NCBI GenBank assembly: GCA_038087015.1
Contig: JASBNA010000059.1
Span: 124,001 to 188,000 of the forward strand
Source: Cerrena zonata
Lineage: Eukaryota > Basidiomycota > Agaricomycetes > Polyporales > Cerrenaceae
Direction of reading: 5' to 3'
DNA length: 64,000 nucleotides
In this document: in pieces, positions 25,726 to 37,160 of the stretch
Layout of the letters: every line of letters starts with the position of its first letter
Position numbering within the stretch: the first letter of the stretch is position 1
Translations under genes and position numbers: made by a program
Notes under the pieces: model-generated
Databases searched by the model: none
Told to the model about the DNA's origin: nothing
What the model saw: only the letters and a program-made list of their open reading frames with translations

Positions 25726-26164
25726 GATGTCAGAGTTCAATGTATGCTAGTGAGAGATAGGATTGTCGCGTTTTGTACGACTTTGCTGATGAGATAATGC
25801 GAGCTCGCTGTGTCAAAGATGAAAACGGGTCGTGCAAGACGAGTTGCACGACAGAGAGAGTGATGGGTAGAAGGAAAGAGGACGTGTTTCGAGGAGAGGG
25901 GGGCGTGATAAAGAGATCAATAGAACCTTATCTGGCCGTCGTCATATAATTCGCCTAATCTCCGATCTCCACAATCTAATCCTCGTCCCAAGACTTTTTC
26001 GAGCCACTCACGAACACGGCGTTACAGCGGACAGCACTCGATCCTGCCCTCCCTCCAAGCATTAATCCTGCCCGCTCATCGGCCGCGTCTCTAACACCGA
26101 CAATTCGAATATGTTCAAGCTCAAGCTCTCTCTATAGTATCTCGCCTATAAAATACAAATGCTA
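25726..26164 (-). promoter_or_regulatory. Pyruvate carboxylase promoter and 5' UTR region
   Basis: 440 bp between the pyruvate carboxylase start and the stop of the next minus-strand gene. No open gene. Contains catataat about 220 bp upstream and C/T-rich (minus-strand) stretches; individual factor sites cannot be assigned. Confidence 0.4.
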
Positions 26165-27790
26165 TCACGGTTTCCGCGCTGACAACGGAATAATACCAGG
26201 CTGACTCGCCGCCTCCTGCTTCTTCTGATTGTTCTTGGCAACTGCATACACAAGCCCTGCGAAGAACCCTACAGCAACGGCCGACACCGAGCCAAGAGTG
26301 ACGGCGTCGCCAAAGAAGATCATTCCCGACGCTGCCACCGGCAGTTTGTTCAACGCTCCAACCATGCTGTATCCAATCTCATTTAGATTCCTCTTGTGTA
26401 TGGCGATGGTTGTCAGTTATCAACACGCACCTATATGTCGTACTACTCGTTGCCCGGATACACCAGGCGGTTGTGTAGGAAATCCCCACTGCAGCGGCGC
26501 CTGAGAACGCGATCGCGAAAAGGAGGAAGTTTCTTGTCGCCTCGGGGCTATTGACAGAACCAACGTTTGAGCATCAACGATCGTCAGCGAACATACACAC
26601 ACGTGTGTTAGATACGCACAAATTCCGTTGCAAATTCTCAGTGCCCCAGTCTTCAGCAATTATAGAGAATATGGCAAGCACCGGGATCGAAAGCAAGTTG
26701 TTGTAGAACATAGTATCCCAATCCGAGAATCCGGTAACTTTGATCCGCTTGCGCATGGCCAATACCTGGGCAAGTAACAATCATAAACCAGCGACAACAA
26801 GGGTACCATAAGGGGTCAACTTACATATGCAGCACTTGTAAGACAATTGACTAACATCCAGAAATACCCAACATTCAGTCTGGAGACAACCCCGGTTACT
26901 CTTTCGAGTCCCCAAGACGTTGCTTCAGCAACAGCGGGATCGCTCAGATTTACCGTCAACGCATCATTGATGTCTGCCCAGGCGGCGATAACAGATGAAA
27001 AGACCTGCATCAGAATCCATTAGCTTTGAACGTAATACTCATGCTGGGCATGTCGGTCGGGACGTACCATGAAAAGGAAGGAGACAAATGTCAGGCCAGT
27101 TACGCGTCCGCCGAACCAAAACACTTCCCCGTACGCCTGTTTACAAAGTTCACGCGTGAATTCATGATTTCTTCAAACGAGTTAGTCCTTACGATAAGAA
27201 TAATAGTCAGGTTCTTGAAGATGGTGTACACCGGTATGCTCAAGTATTGCTAGAGAGCTGACATTAGTATTACAATTTCATAATCTTGTCGTCTTTCTAG
27301 GACTAGCGACTAAGCTCACCAGACTTTTGCTTCCGGTATAAATGACACTAACAAGTGCAAAGCTGATTGGAAACCAGGCCTTTGCATCTTTCGCGTCGAA
27401 ATCTCTAAAAGAGATGATACCCGCTTTCTTCACAACGAATACGCATGAAACACAGACAGATGATTGGATGCAGAGGAGGAGGAAGTTCATATTGAAGTGA
27501 CTTCCGGATACGACAAACTGGTAATTTCAATTTACGCTTAATGGTCAAATGTTATAAACGACTATGACCGCACCTTGTTTACGACAGTCATGAGGATCGA
27601 GGCAATACAATAGCATACAATAGGAGGAACTGTAGAATGTCCATTGGACTTGAATACTATCATGACGTTGCAACGTATATGTCTACTCACCAGAGGAAAC
27701 GGACGCTAAATCTTTGGCTGAACCGGTAGCCATCGCTTTCTTCATCTCGACAACATCCTCTTCATTATCTTTGCTGTCTTTGGGAGACAT
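26165..27790 (-). CDS. VRG4: Golgi GDP-mannose transporter
   Basis: Exchanges cytosolic GDP-mannose for lumenal GMP in the Golgi, supplying mannosylation of proteins and lipids. The start is ATG 27790-27788 ([20 protein letters not shown]), a hydrophilic cytosolic N-terminus. About nine exons give near 390 residues with some ten membrane segments of the DMT/TPT fold, for example [59 protein letters not shown] and [18 protein letters not shown]. The family signature GALNK, which contacts the guanine nucleotide, is present near the C-terminus in [21 protein letters not shown]. The tail is basic ([12 protein letters not shown]). The stop is at 26165-26167. The gene lies head-to-tail with pyruvate carboxylase. 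Confidence 0.93.
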
Positions 27791-29075
27791 ATCGATGTAT
27801 CTAGTAAAGTGGTGTCTGCAGAGAGTGGTGCTTGAGAGAGGATGTTACGTCTAAGAAATTGATCAAGCGTAACTGCGACACGGGGATGGCGGCGTTGAGG
27901 GGGCCGTGTCTGGAGTCTACTGGTGATTATGCTATGATTGAACACAGTTTGATTGAAGCTTGGGGGTTCAAAAGAGAGTGAGGGGACCTTGACAAAGTCG
28001 TTGGGTTTGGAAAACTAGAAGACGTGCATGCACCGTCCAGTGCTGGGTCTGCCGTGACGGTGAAACAGCTGTACTGTTGCTCCGACCATAAAGGATGTCA
28101 CACGTCACAGGCCATTCAAGACTTCGAGTCGGAATCAAGTTTGTTTTGTTACTCGCAATACAGACACTGACTCTTTTGCTATTTCATATCTAGAGGTTAA
28201 CGTGAGTGTGTCTCGCCGTAAGGTGCATTATTCAACAACGTAAAGCCCGTTAGGGAAACCAGGGTAACCCCGATTTTTAACCACCGTGACCTCTCATACC
28301 TGGCAGCGCAACGCTCACTGGTAAAATGTATTCCTATACAATTGCATAAGAGGGGTAATCGTAACATCGAGACTCCAAAATCCATAGCTGCCAAATTATA
28401 TGCATTCGAAGGAACGACTCGGACCATCTTCCGTGCTAGAGGCTGGAAGCAAGCCTTGTGCCAAAGCACGGAGTTTCCAAAAGAACCGAAGTGTCAGCCT
28501 CACTCATTCGGAAACCGTATAAGTTAGCGGCTCCCTACCGGTCCTCCTTTCTCTCATCTTCCCCTCCTACCACCACAGTGATGCGTATCTCTTCACTCAT
28601 GGTGGAAAACCAGGAGCGTAGTTGGCCTCCTGCTGACCCCCTACCAGCCGCCAGCCTACCCACGCGTTCATAGATGCAGGTCCATGTCTGTCCTGCCAAT
28701 GCACGCCGGGATGAAGATGTTTTTTGCCTGCCGCTCCCTGTGTAGATCAGGTCGAAGCAAGTGTAGTGCCGCTGCGAGCGAGGACTTAGTCTCCTCAGGT
28801 AAGCCTCTCATCTATCGTCATCTCTCCTCGACAGCTGCTCACCTACTGTTATAGAGCAGCGAGCACTCGACACTGCGGGCGCTGGAGAAAGACATGAAAC
28901 ATAGTATCCAGCTCTTTGTTACGCTTCTCCAGACACATTGCCTCGGTGAGTTCTAGTCAGCCCATATTCAGTCCGACAGAGAATGACACCGTGTTTGTAG
29001 TCCGTTACCCCTGTCAGCCTCTCGACCTCAGAGGGCATACCTCGACCCTCTCGATCCCAGCCCATCAAATATCTG
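27791..29075. other. Intergenic region upstream of the GDP-mannose transporter
   Basis: No recognised gene. 28560-29060 contains splice-like signals and short frames (for example GCAGCGAGCACTCGAC after ttatag at 28857) that could be 5' UTR or extra exons of the small gene starting near 29076, but I could not join them in phase with confidence. Confidence 0.4.
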
Positions 29076-29823
29076 ATGGCGTCAGAGCCTCACACTTGTG
29101 AGCAGCCGGGATTTCTGTTACCTTCCCAGGTATGTTCTGTCCTGCATTACTTCCACGATTACCTGGCTGACACAGTGGTGATGATAGTGCCAAGTTCCGA
29201 TTGAGAATAGGCATTCGAAGATAACAATGGTTATAGTCGGCTCGACGAAGACGTTTTCAAGGTATATGCCTTGCACATCCCTGATTGATGGTGTACTCAC
29301 TCCTTTGGTCAGAATACGCCACCCTACGGATGCAAGCCTTGTTGTCTGCTCTTTTTTTCCGCCTTCGCGCAGATGATCATGTATCATCCTCGGCAAGTGT
29401 ATTCTCGACTTCATCCGTCAGCCTCATACTTATCGCATCTTCAGACTCCCGTCATTCGGATGAGAACATCGCCTACCTCTGAAAATGGATATAAGTGTGA
29501 AATGTCTCCGGTCGGTACGTTATCCCACCCTGCACCCATACCAATGTCAACCTCATGCTAATGGCTTGTGTGCACAGACACCCGTCCCGGATTGAGACTA
29601 TCATGCTATCCTGAACGCTCTGATGGTGTCTTCTCACTGTCGGTACGTTTTTGAATTCACGGTTTGCGAACGCCATACTAAATCTATTCTTATGCAGACT
29701 CATGTCCGAGTCGTCGAGAACACCATTCGTTTCCGTTACCCTTCCTCAGTCAAAATGACAAATACCCCGCCATTTATGGTTCAAAATATCAAGTCCCGCT
29801 CGTCAGGGATGTTATCTGACTGA
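29076..29823 (+). CDS. Small unrecognised spliced protein
   Basis: Five exons join without breaking frame: 29076-29129, 29211-29261, 29373-29514, 29578-29642 and 29698-29823 (stop TGA), giving 145 residues. If the third exon begins at 29313 instead, 20 in-frame codons are added. Introns have gtatgt/gtacgt donors, branch-like gctaat or actaaa, and cag/tag acceptors. The protein begins MASEPHTCEQPGFLLPSQ, continues with an acidic piece (DNNGYSRLDEDVFK), a Ser/Tyr-rich middle (SPTSENGYKCEMSPVDTRPG), then CYPERSDGVFSLSTHVRVV and a basic Ser-rich C-terminus. No domain, signal peptide or membrane segment is recognised. In-phase joining of five exons is the main support. A 48 nt in-frame stretch at about 29402-29449 could also be an intron. 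Upstream exons are possible. Confidence 0.45.
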
Positions 29824-30640
29824 AACGTTCTTGTTCGGAGTACGCCTGGCTCTTACGGTCACGGTGGGCTCATCAGGTCCCTCCAAGTACATTGGGCCTC
29901 CGTTCCTATTCCTTTTTTTGGCTTTCTCTACATTCGCTTGCTTTTGCGAATCTGTTACGTGTGTGTGTGTATGGAGTTCGAGGTTGGGTGTGGTATGTGG
30001 GAGGTTTTATGGGATGTAGATTGTGGGTTGTCGAAAGGGAAATACGGGATGCAGAAATATCTGCGGTTTAAGAGCAACTTGAACGTCTCGAGGTCTCTTT
30101 CACTAGTAGCACTTTTAGATGGTATCATGGGGTCCCTTTCAGTAGGAGTACTCCAGGTCGACGAGGTCTCTTTCACTAGTAGTACTTTGTCAGATCAGTT
30201 GTAGACGACCGTTGTCAATCATTTTATTTCTTCGCCATTGGACCCTTCGTACCACTTGTTGAAGTAGCTGCAGTTGCATCACTAGTACTGGTAGAGCCGA
30301 AAATGAGAGAACATTTCCGAAGGTTAGTGGTGGGAACTTGACCTTTTAACAGAGGGGAGTGCTATTGGTATATACGAGAGCTTCAAACTCCTTTCTTCAT
30401 TCTACACATCCCTTCAAATTCACCAGAGACCCAAATGTATTACAGTGTAAGTTGACGCCGAGTGCAGTCAACGTACGGCGTACCTACCAAAGTATACCCT
30501 CACTCCCTCGCTCGGCTGGGCCTTCGCAAGGTCTTCGTCGCAGTGGACGTTTACCGCCAGAAGCATATTCGTTGAGCGTGAAAGAGAGGCCCTACGAGTT
30601 AATCAAGTGACGACGGGTCCGTTCCGAATAGCAAATGACT
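29824..30640. other. Intergenic, with a short duplicated motif
   Basis: Between the small gene and the F-box gene 3' end. Contains the duplicated motif described at 30088-30187 and a 20 bp sequence at 30333-30352 that recurs at 35276-35295. A short minus-strand frame around 30220-30350 reads Ser/Thr-rich but has a stop close upstream; not called. Confidence 0.5.
30088..30187. repeat. Short direct repeat, two copies about 70 bp apart
   Basis: The motif CGAGGTCTCTTTCACTAGTA occurs at about 30089-30108 and again at about 30160-30179, each followed by G[C/T]ACTTT. The spacer contains the related CCTTTCAGTAGGAGTACTCC. Function unknown. Confidence 0.75.
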
Positions 30641-32761
30641 TTATAATCTTCCCCCATTCTTAAGCAGAACGCGTTCAGCCCACGTTCCGGAAAAACTGTA
30701 CGCCCCTGAAGTATAGGAGAGATACTGTAGATCCCAACCGTGGGAGTCGACTATGAGGATACCTCGATTAGCAGTTAACGGCAACAGCCCCTCCACTTTG
30801 CGCCTAAGCCATTGCAACGGTCGTTCTACCAGCGATGAATCAACATTGATTTCAATCCGAACAGCCTCCAACCTGTCGAACTTTGAATCTGCAAGGGATT
30901 GGTCGATCGATGCGATCATGTCAATATCTTCCTCCTTCTCGAAATAGCTGTTAATGGCAATCATCCGTAGCTTCGGAGCGTTAAGCTGGGCCAGGAATTG
31001 TCGGATATTGTTAACTTCTTCGTCTTGTCCCCATTCGCCGTCAAAACCAAGCAGGCGGATGCTCGTAAGGTTAGCGAGACGGGATAGATCGATTCCTGAT
31101 TCTAACACTAATACACGGTTATGTAGTGCACTTGGGATGAACAACGAACACACTCACATTCATATGTATTGACACCAACAGGAACTTGAATGTGGGATAG
31201 GTTGGGTGCCTCGCCCAAGGCAAATATCAGTTCACGCAGGGTGTCTGAGTCAACCCCGCCAGAGACTTCCAAAGATCTCAGGTGTTTAGCTAATAACTCT
31301 GCGCGAAACCATCCACGCATGGAAGCAAAGTCAAAGTCAACATAATCGCTGTGAGAATTGTCGACACGAAATGATTGCAGGAGTGGGGGCGGATAGAAGA
31401 CGGGGTACTTTGTTGTTTTATCGGTGGCCTCTACTGTACGATCACCTGTCGGCTCACCGTCGGAATTTTTGGTGGAAACCTCGTGAAGCACAGCAAGGTT
31501 CGGGTGAATGAAATTAACATCCACAAGATCAACTTTTGTAAGGCTGGGAAAAGCACGAACAAGAGCAGTGAGATTGTTGGCACTCATTTCACAACGAAGA
31601 ATATTCAATGTTGTGACAGATTTCAGCTTCGTTAGTTCTGGTATCCAACGTGCATAGGCCTCGCGGTCTTCTAGTCGTGGGCTGATTTGGGCAAAGTTAA
31701 AGAGTTCCAAGATCCTCAAGCAAGGAAAATGGGCGTCGAGATTGGTAGGGAAGGCGTAGAGCCACTGATCAATGTCATCGGCGGCCTCCAGACGGTGGCA
31801 TCGTCGCTCATCAATGAACGGTAAAGTTCTCCCCGCCAGACGAAGCCTTCGTACCCATTGTGTGATCTCTGGCGTAGTACGAATTTGGTGAGAGAATTTA
31901 TCGATGACCTCTGGGGTATCTAGCGTGATGAACCGGAAGATATAAGGTCGAACAGCATCGCGCCACCGAGAGCAGGTCAGGGCACAAGACCGAAGGGTTG
32001 CGGTAGAGTAGCACTCCGCGTGTTCATGATCCCATAGGTAGTCGTAAATCTGGTAGAGCAACTCTATAGGTAGGTACCATGATGGAGGTGTGGTATCAGG
32101 GACTGGAGACGATGCCTTGTTGACCGGTTGATCGAGTCGTCTGCGTTTAGTGGGTTTCGTGTCTTGAGGGCGAGAGCTTCACCGGCACCAATCATTTTAG
32201 CAGACAGATTAGCGGACTACATAGAAACATACTCATTATCATGCTCAAGAGCTGGATGTTTGCGTTTGTTTCTGGTGGTTGGTTGACGCTCTCTGGACGT
32301 TCATCTAGAATTAGAGCTGGTGACAACATCAAGGCTACGTACTAAAGCGTACCGTTTATTGTGACTTGTGTCCTTGGATGGGTTGTGTCTTGGGGGAAGG
32401 TTTCGTTTAAGGCGACCTCTGTTAGTGCCAGTTAGTGCTCGTTCTGTAAAGATGCGTAGATTCACACTACTTACACTGTCTTCTTTGCAGGTTTATCCAC
32501 CGCAGTTTCCGTACGGAGGCGTTTCGAGGGGGGCCTGTCATCCTATACTTCAGTACTCTACACCAAATTTAAGAGGTGGGCAACATACACAGAACTCGGA
32601 TCAATAGGGTCAGCAGATCTCTTGCAGTTGCAGGCTCTCTTTGGTTGTATCCTGGTCGGGCTATAACTCAAGGTCAGCCCGATTTGGTACCGATGTTCAG
32701 TCTCAGCGACTTACATCGATGACCTTACATCAGGTCTCTTGCGTGTAGATGCTTTCGGCAT
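30641..32761 (-). CDS. F-box-like protein with leucine-rich C-terminal region
   Basis: Probable SCF ubiquitin-ligase substrate receptor. The start is ATG 32761-32759 (MPKASTRKRPD). Several short exons encode a very basic N-terminus (IQPKRACNCKRS, PPSKRLRTE, TTRNKRKHPALEHD, TKPTKRRRLDQP) that looks like one or more nuclear localisation signals. I joined these in phase using gtaagt/gtatgt donors. The F-box-like region follows: WYLPIELLYQIYDYLW, SCALTCSRWRDAVRPYIFRF. The rest has irregular Leu-rich segments (PCLRILELFNFAQISPRLED, SLTKVDLVDVNFIHPNLAVL, HLRSLEVSGGVDSDTLRELI) typical of agaricomycete F-box proteins, ending RVLLKNGGRL before the stop at 30641. The last intron (around 31090-31160) is placed by phase only; the donor at gtgtca just after VPV avoids a stop. 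The substrate is unknown. It is divergent from the zinc-finger gene at 33481. Confidence 0.8.
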
Positions 32762-33480
32762 GAGGGAGGATAATCGTAATCTGAATGTCAATGCAATAGT
32801 GCGTGTCGGAAACAGTGGATGTTGGTGAGTGGCAACGAGTCGAGACAAGGCTGACAATCAATTACCAGTGTCTCACCTTCCATCATTCCTGTGTTATTGT
32901 CCGTCCTTGTAGTAGGCTGAGGCTTGTACAGCTTTGTACTAACTCCTACACGTGGCATTTCTGCGATAATTGGATTCTCAATATCTGTGTCCAGCACATG
33001 TATCAGTCCCATGATAGGATGGTCATCTTTAAACAGAGAACCGGAATGCCTCTAGGGAATCAACATTTAGCCCGGTGCGAGTTCGAGAAGTAGTAAGTAA
33101 GTAACAAGAAAGCGCCGGACCACCGTGTTTCTTCAGGTTGTACTTAAGCTTACAAGTACTACTAGGAAGACTATGATTGATATCGGATATTGTGTACACC
33201 CATTCATTGGAAATACACCATTGTCCTTGCGAATACTACGATTGACATGTGCAATACGGCTGGATCAACTGTCGATCTAAATGTTCCACATAATCTTTCT
33301 ACGGTCAATGCTTTTGTGTGGCTCAATGGGGTTTCCTGATTTTGCATTGCCCTTGCGGGATATCAAAGGGTCAATCCTTTTCTTTGCTCGATATATAAAA
33401 GGTGAACGAAAAGACATGCCTCTGACCAACATTCTCAATCAATAGCTCCCTCAGTCCCACCTTCAAGACCTCTCAGCGTA
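32762..33480. promoter_or_regulatory. Shared promoter of the F-box gene (-) and the C2H2 gene (+)
   Basis: 719 bp between divergent start codons with no gene inside. A strong TATA-like atataaaa ends at 33400, 80 bp before the zinc-finger ATG. Confidence 0.5.
33392..33400 (+). promoter_or_regulatory. TATA-like box of the C2H2 zinc-finger gene
   Basis: tatataaaa about 80 bp upstream of the ATG at 33481, a usual distance for fungal TATA promoters. Confidence 0.5.
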
Positions 33481-34540
33481 ATGGAAGACGTCAATCTGGC
33501 AACAGTACGTGTCCGATATTCAGACTCACTTGTTTTAGACTCATGTCGTATAATTGTATAGTATTTCAGCGGTATTTCCCCGGACCACCAATGCCCCGAA
33601 TGTAAAACAGGCCATAATTCCATTAGAGAGCTGATGGAACACCTGTGGACTCACCGAGCAGAGGAGGCTGGTGTACCTAATGTTGCTAAAGCAGATAGGT
33701 ATAAATCTTCCAAGCTCTGACCGTCATGCCAGATGCTCACTAGTTCAATTTTCAGACATCGAAAATGTCCTCATTCTTCCTGTAAAAATATAGAATACGG
33801 AGAAACGACGTCAATCAAGGCTCATTTTCTGAAACAGTAAGCTCATTACTACTATTTTATTCGAAATTACATCTAACTAGTAGATGCGTTATAGCACCGG
33901 CGAAAAACGTTTCGTTTGTCCTCATCTTACCGCCTGGGCTCCGGGACAGAGAAAGCTTTGTGGCTATGCAGCCAACTGTCGATCATCTCTCAGGTCACAT
34001 AGAATTCGTCAACACTCATACAATGATTCCTTGAGAACCGCGATTCATCCTTGGATCGACAAAGATGACACTACTCTGTCGGCTGCCGAGCTCCACTTCG
34101 GTAACCCGAGGGTAGGAGCCCACCAAGAGGAAGGCGGTGCACAGCAGGTTAAGGTTGAAAACGATCAACCCGATCAACTACCTCCTGCGCAACCTCCTGT
34201 GCCTGTCCTCGCACCCGCCCATGCCCAGGGACCGTTCGTTGCAGGGCACGGTGCCAATCATCAAGCTCAGATGCCCGGGCTAGCACTTCCTCATCATCCT
34301 TTTCTAGGTCCCGCCATCCACCTTCCCCCTATCTTTGTAATACCGCAAGAGGGAGAAATAATTGTGGAGAGATTTGAACATGTGAGGGTTACAAAGCGTG
34401 CTCCCACTGGACGGTACTTGTTTGGAGCGGATCCGTATCCTAGATACGTCCCAGGAACTCACCTGGATGTTCGAGTGAGGGGGAGGATGACATCTAGACA
34501 GATACTTCCTGTCGGACACCCTGCCTACCCTCAGGCCTGA
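33481..34540 (+). CDS. C2H2 zinc-finger protein, putative transcription factor
   Basis: Four exons, 33481-33504, 33562-33698, 33756-33836 and 33895-34540, give 295 residues. Three zinc-finger-like units are visible: QCPECKTGHNSIRELMEHLW then TH; RKCPHSSCKNIEYGETTSIK then AHFLKH; and CPHLTAWAPGQRKLCGYAAN-C with SHRIRQH. The second and third are joined by HTGEKRF, the classic C2H2 linker, which appears only if the last intron ends at gttatag (33894). That choice restores the frame and avoids a TAG. C-terminal to the fingers is an acidic/Gln/Pro-rich segment (QPDQLPPAQPPVPVLAP) and a conserved-looking block (RVTKRAPTGRYLFGADPYPR). Probably nuclear and DNA-binding; targets unknown. Confidence 0.85.
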
Positions 34541-35540
34541 ACTTGGGCTTGTTAATAATTGGTTCTCTTATCTGGTTTATTGGACTCTCGTTTCTCATGT
34601 CTGACTGGCTACGCTCGTTCTGGTTATAAAGATTGCTGATATGATCTATGGTTATCATGCTTGTACTATACTCTGAAAGGAAATTATGCCGAAATCTTCT
34701 ATATATTACGCTACAAAAAAACTATGAGCTTCTAACTGAGTGTATTTGTGCCACATATTTCCCCTCAACCAAATATCATGAAATGCCGTCATAATAGCCT
34801 TATAGGTGCACATATCGGATCGTTACGACGATGAGTCCGAGTCAGGCCCTTGAGGTGGTTCATACCATTCACTAGCAATACCTTACAATAATCTGACGAG
34901 GACCGGGGAAGAAAGAAGTACTGATATTCATCAAGATTTTATGAAAGGTCCATGCGCGCATTACACAATGATTATACAACGAACCTGAATAGAAGCCTGA
35001 GCGCGAAAGTGTCAACGCGTCGACTTGCTCACGGCTTTAACTTGATTTCTTCTCATTACCACCACCATCACTACCACCAGAAAACTGTACTCTGAATAGT
35101 ATTTCTAAGTTATTATGAGTGTTCATACAGAAGTTCCATTTGACTTGTAAGCCATCGCTTGATAACGTTCTAACGCGTCTTGAATATATGAGCCATCCAG
35201 ATTCGTAAATTTATTGCAACAAATCGCAACAGTCCCTCGCAAACCGCTGAAATCATCCACTCGTCCCGCGGTGCTGGGAACTTGACGTTTTAACACTTCA
35301 TCCCTCCAGAATTCTGACAACAGCCGTCTCTAACGCATACCTCTAAACCCATCCTTTTAGGCAATTGCCGGCGCCTTTCATGGCGACTGGGACTTCAAAC
35401 TCGCGTCATTTTGCTTCGATTTGACTACTATTGTATCATTCTGACTGCTCCGAGTCCATCGCAGGTAATGGTCCATTTTATAACTGTGCATGTATACTTT
35501 GGGCTGATTATACTTGTGTAGAATCTCTTGTCACCAAGCC
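34541..35540. other. Intergenic, nothing recognised
   Basis: One kilobase between the zinc-finger and F-box genes. Moderately AT-rich, no coding signal. Holds the second copy of a 20 bp repeat (35276-35295). Confidence 0.5.
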
Positions 35541-37160
35541 ATGGAGGTCCTTCCGGAGACTGCTAGCGACACAGAGCTCGACCAGCTGATAAAATCTCGC
35601 AGAGTAGCTATTGAAGAGTACAAGCAACAGTTGGCAGTTTTGTGCCTCTCGAGGAACTCGAGGTTACCGATATCAAAGTTACCGGTGGAGTTGCTCACAG
35701 GGATATTTATCCATTATGCGAGAACGGGGGGATATGGCCAGCCGTACCGTGACGGTTCTGCGGGTGTGCGCTGGTCGTCCGGGCTTGTTCTTGCTCAGAT
35801 ATGTCATCACTGGAGGGGTATTGCACTTTCAAGCCCGTTGATCTGGTCATATTTAGACACAAACCTCTGCCTCAAGCCTCACCTGCTGGAAATATCACTT
35901 TCCCGTTCTGCCGGAGCTGCACTCGATGTCTCTATCTCTTGGGCGACATCAAGCAGAGACCGTCACAATCTTTCCGATGGAGTAAAACGGCTACTCCAGG
36001 AATGTCATCGTATCCGAGACCTCAAGTTGTTGTCTGTTTTGGGTCTGATAGCCCAATCCCAAAAACAACTCACTCCGTGTGTATTTTCAAGGCTCGAATG
36101 TCTTGAGATAAATATCCAGTATTATGCAACTCCTACGGACACCTCTATTCTGCTTCAACACCTTCTCCAGCACAGCCCCATTTTGCGAAGTGTCTCCTTT
36201 GGGAATGCGCATGTGGACGTGGAAACACTTCTCGCTCTACCTCCAACTGTCGCCCATCTCTACGTCCCCACACCTCCTTGGTATGGTATTGATCTGTGTA
36301 GGGTCATTGATGCTATGCAAAGATTGTCGCAACTAGAAACGCTTTCTCTTAACATTGGTTCCTCAACGGCTCCACTGGAACTGGAAGGAATAGAAGGAGA
36401 GACTGTCAGTCTACCTAAACTCAAACATCTCACTATGAAAGATAGGAGGAACATAATTCCTTTCTTTGAATCTTTCATACTTCCACCCACCATCCGTGTA
36501 CGCCTCGAAACCGACATAGATGACCACCAAATTGTGCCGATATTCACCAAGCTTCTCTCACAATCACATTCCACTTGCCTTACGAGGTCCCCGAAATTCA
36601 CAGTCCTGTGCGAGCTCGAGACATTCTTTAGTTTTGGTCTCTGCGAATTTGGGCAGTTCGATGCATGCGATCGTTGCCAACTTTTCGTGAAGCTCTGGGG
36701 CTGCAAACCCATCGATACTTGGATACGCTGCCTAAATATTCCTAGTACCAAAGCGATACTATCCCATTGCGAGTCGCTCCGTTTCAAACAAGACACCTAC
36801 GGCCTTCCTCATTCAATGTTCGTTGAGCTGCTCTCATTAGCGCCGGACATTGAGACCCTTCTCGTGTCAGTAGGAGGTGATCTTAACGGAGGCCTCATTA
36901 TTGATGCGCTTCGGCTGTCACCCAACGGCACGATACCACTTGCCAAACTGAAGCGTCTGGATCTTACCCTGGATGTAAAGGACCCTAACGAACACTTCAA
37001 CAAGGAGGAGCTCTGTCAGTGCCTCGAAGAGCGCAAAGAACATGGGTGCAAACTTCGATCATTGTCAATCAGGAGTATCCGGACAGATGGAAAAACTTTC
37101 GACTCATATTCTCCTGAAATCATGGCTCGACTACGAGCGGCAGTAGACGTCTATGAGTAG
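35541..37160 (+). CDS. F-box-like protein (second F-box gene)
   Basis: A single-exon frame of 539 residues from ATG 35541. It begins with a short coiled coil (ELDQLIKSRRVAIEEYKQQL), followed by an F-box-like domain typical of agaricomycetes at about residues 40-110: LPISKLPVELLTGIFIHYAR then SGLVLAQICHHWRGIALSSP and LIWSYL. The remainder has irregular Leu-rich segments (RIRDLKLLSVLGLIAQ, RLECLEINIQYY, LPKLKHLTMKDRRN, LKRLDLTLDVKD), probably a substrate-binding solenoid. It is a likely SCF component with unknown substrate. Such genes are among the most expanded in mushroom genomes. It is unrelated in detail to the intron-rich F-box gene at 30.6-32.8 kb. Confidence 0.88.
   Translation: MEVLPETASDTELDQLIKSRRVAIEEYKQQLAVLCLSRNSRLPISKLPVELLTGIFIHYARTGGYGQPYRDGSAGVRWSSGLVLAQICHHWRGIALSSPLIWSYLDTNLCLKPHLLEISLSRSAGAALDVSISWATSSRDRHNLSDGVKRLLQECHRIRDLKLLSVLGLIAQSQKQLTPCVFSRLECLEINIQYYATPTDTSILLQHLLQHSPILRSVSFGNAHVDVETLLALPPTVAHLYVPTPPWYGIDLCRVIDAMQRLSQLETLSLNIGSSTAPLELEGIEGETVSLPKLKHLTMKDRRNIIPFFESFILPPTIRVRLETDIDDHQIVPIFTKLLSQSHSTCLTRSPKFTVLCELETFFSFGLCEFGQFDACDRCQLFVKLWGCKPIDTWIRCLNIPSTKAILSHCESLRFKQDTYGLPHSMFVELLSLAPDIETLLVSVGGDLNGGLIIDALRLSPNGTIPLAKLKRLDLTLDVKDPNEHFNKEELCQCLEERKEHGCKLRSLSIRSIRTDGKTFDSYSPEIMARLRAAVDVYE

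Noticed and set aside
30220..30350. Minus-strand Ser/Thr-rich C-terminus-like frame ending AKK
   Set aside because: An in-frame stop lies about 40 codons upstream with no acceptor I could trust, and no upstream exon was found.
34800..34860. gatgagtccgag resembling a hammerhead ribozyme core
   Set aside because: No matching GAAA-type core partner and no stems I and III could be paired around it.
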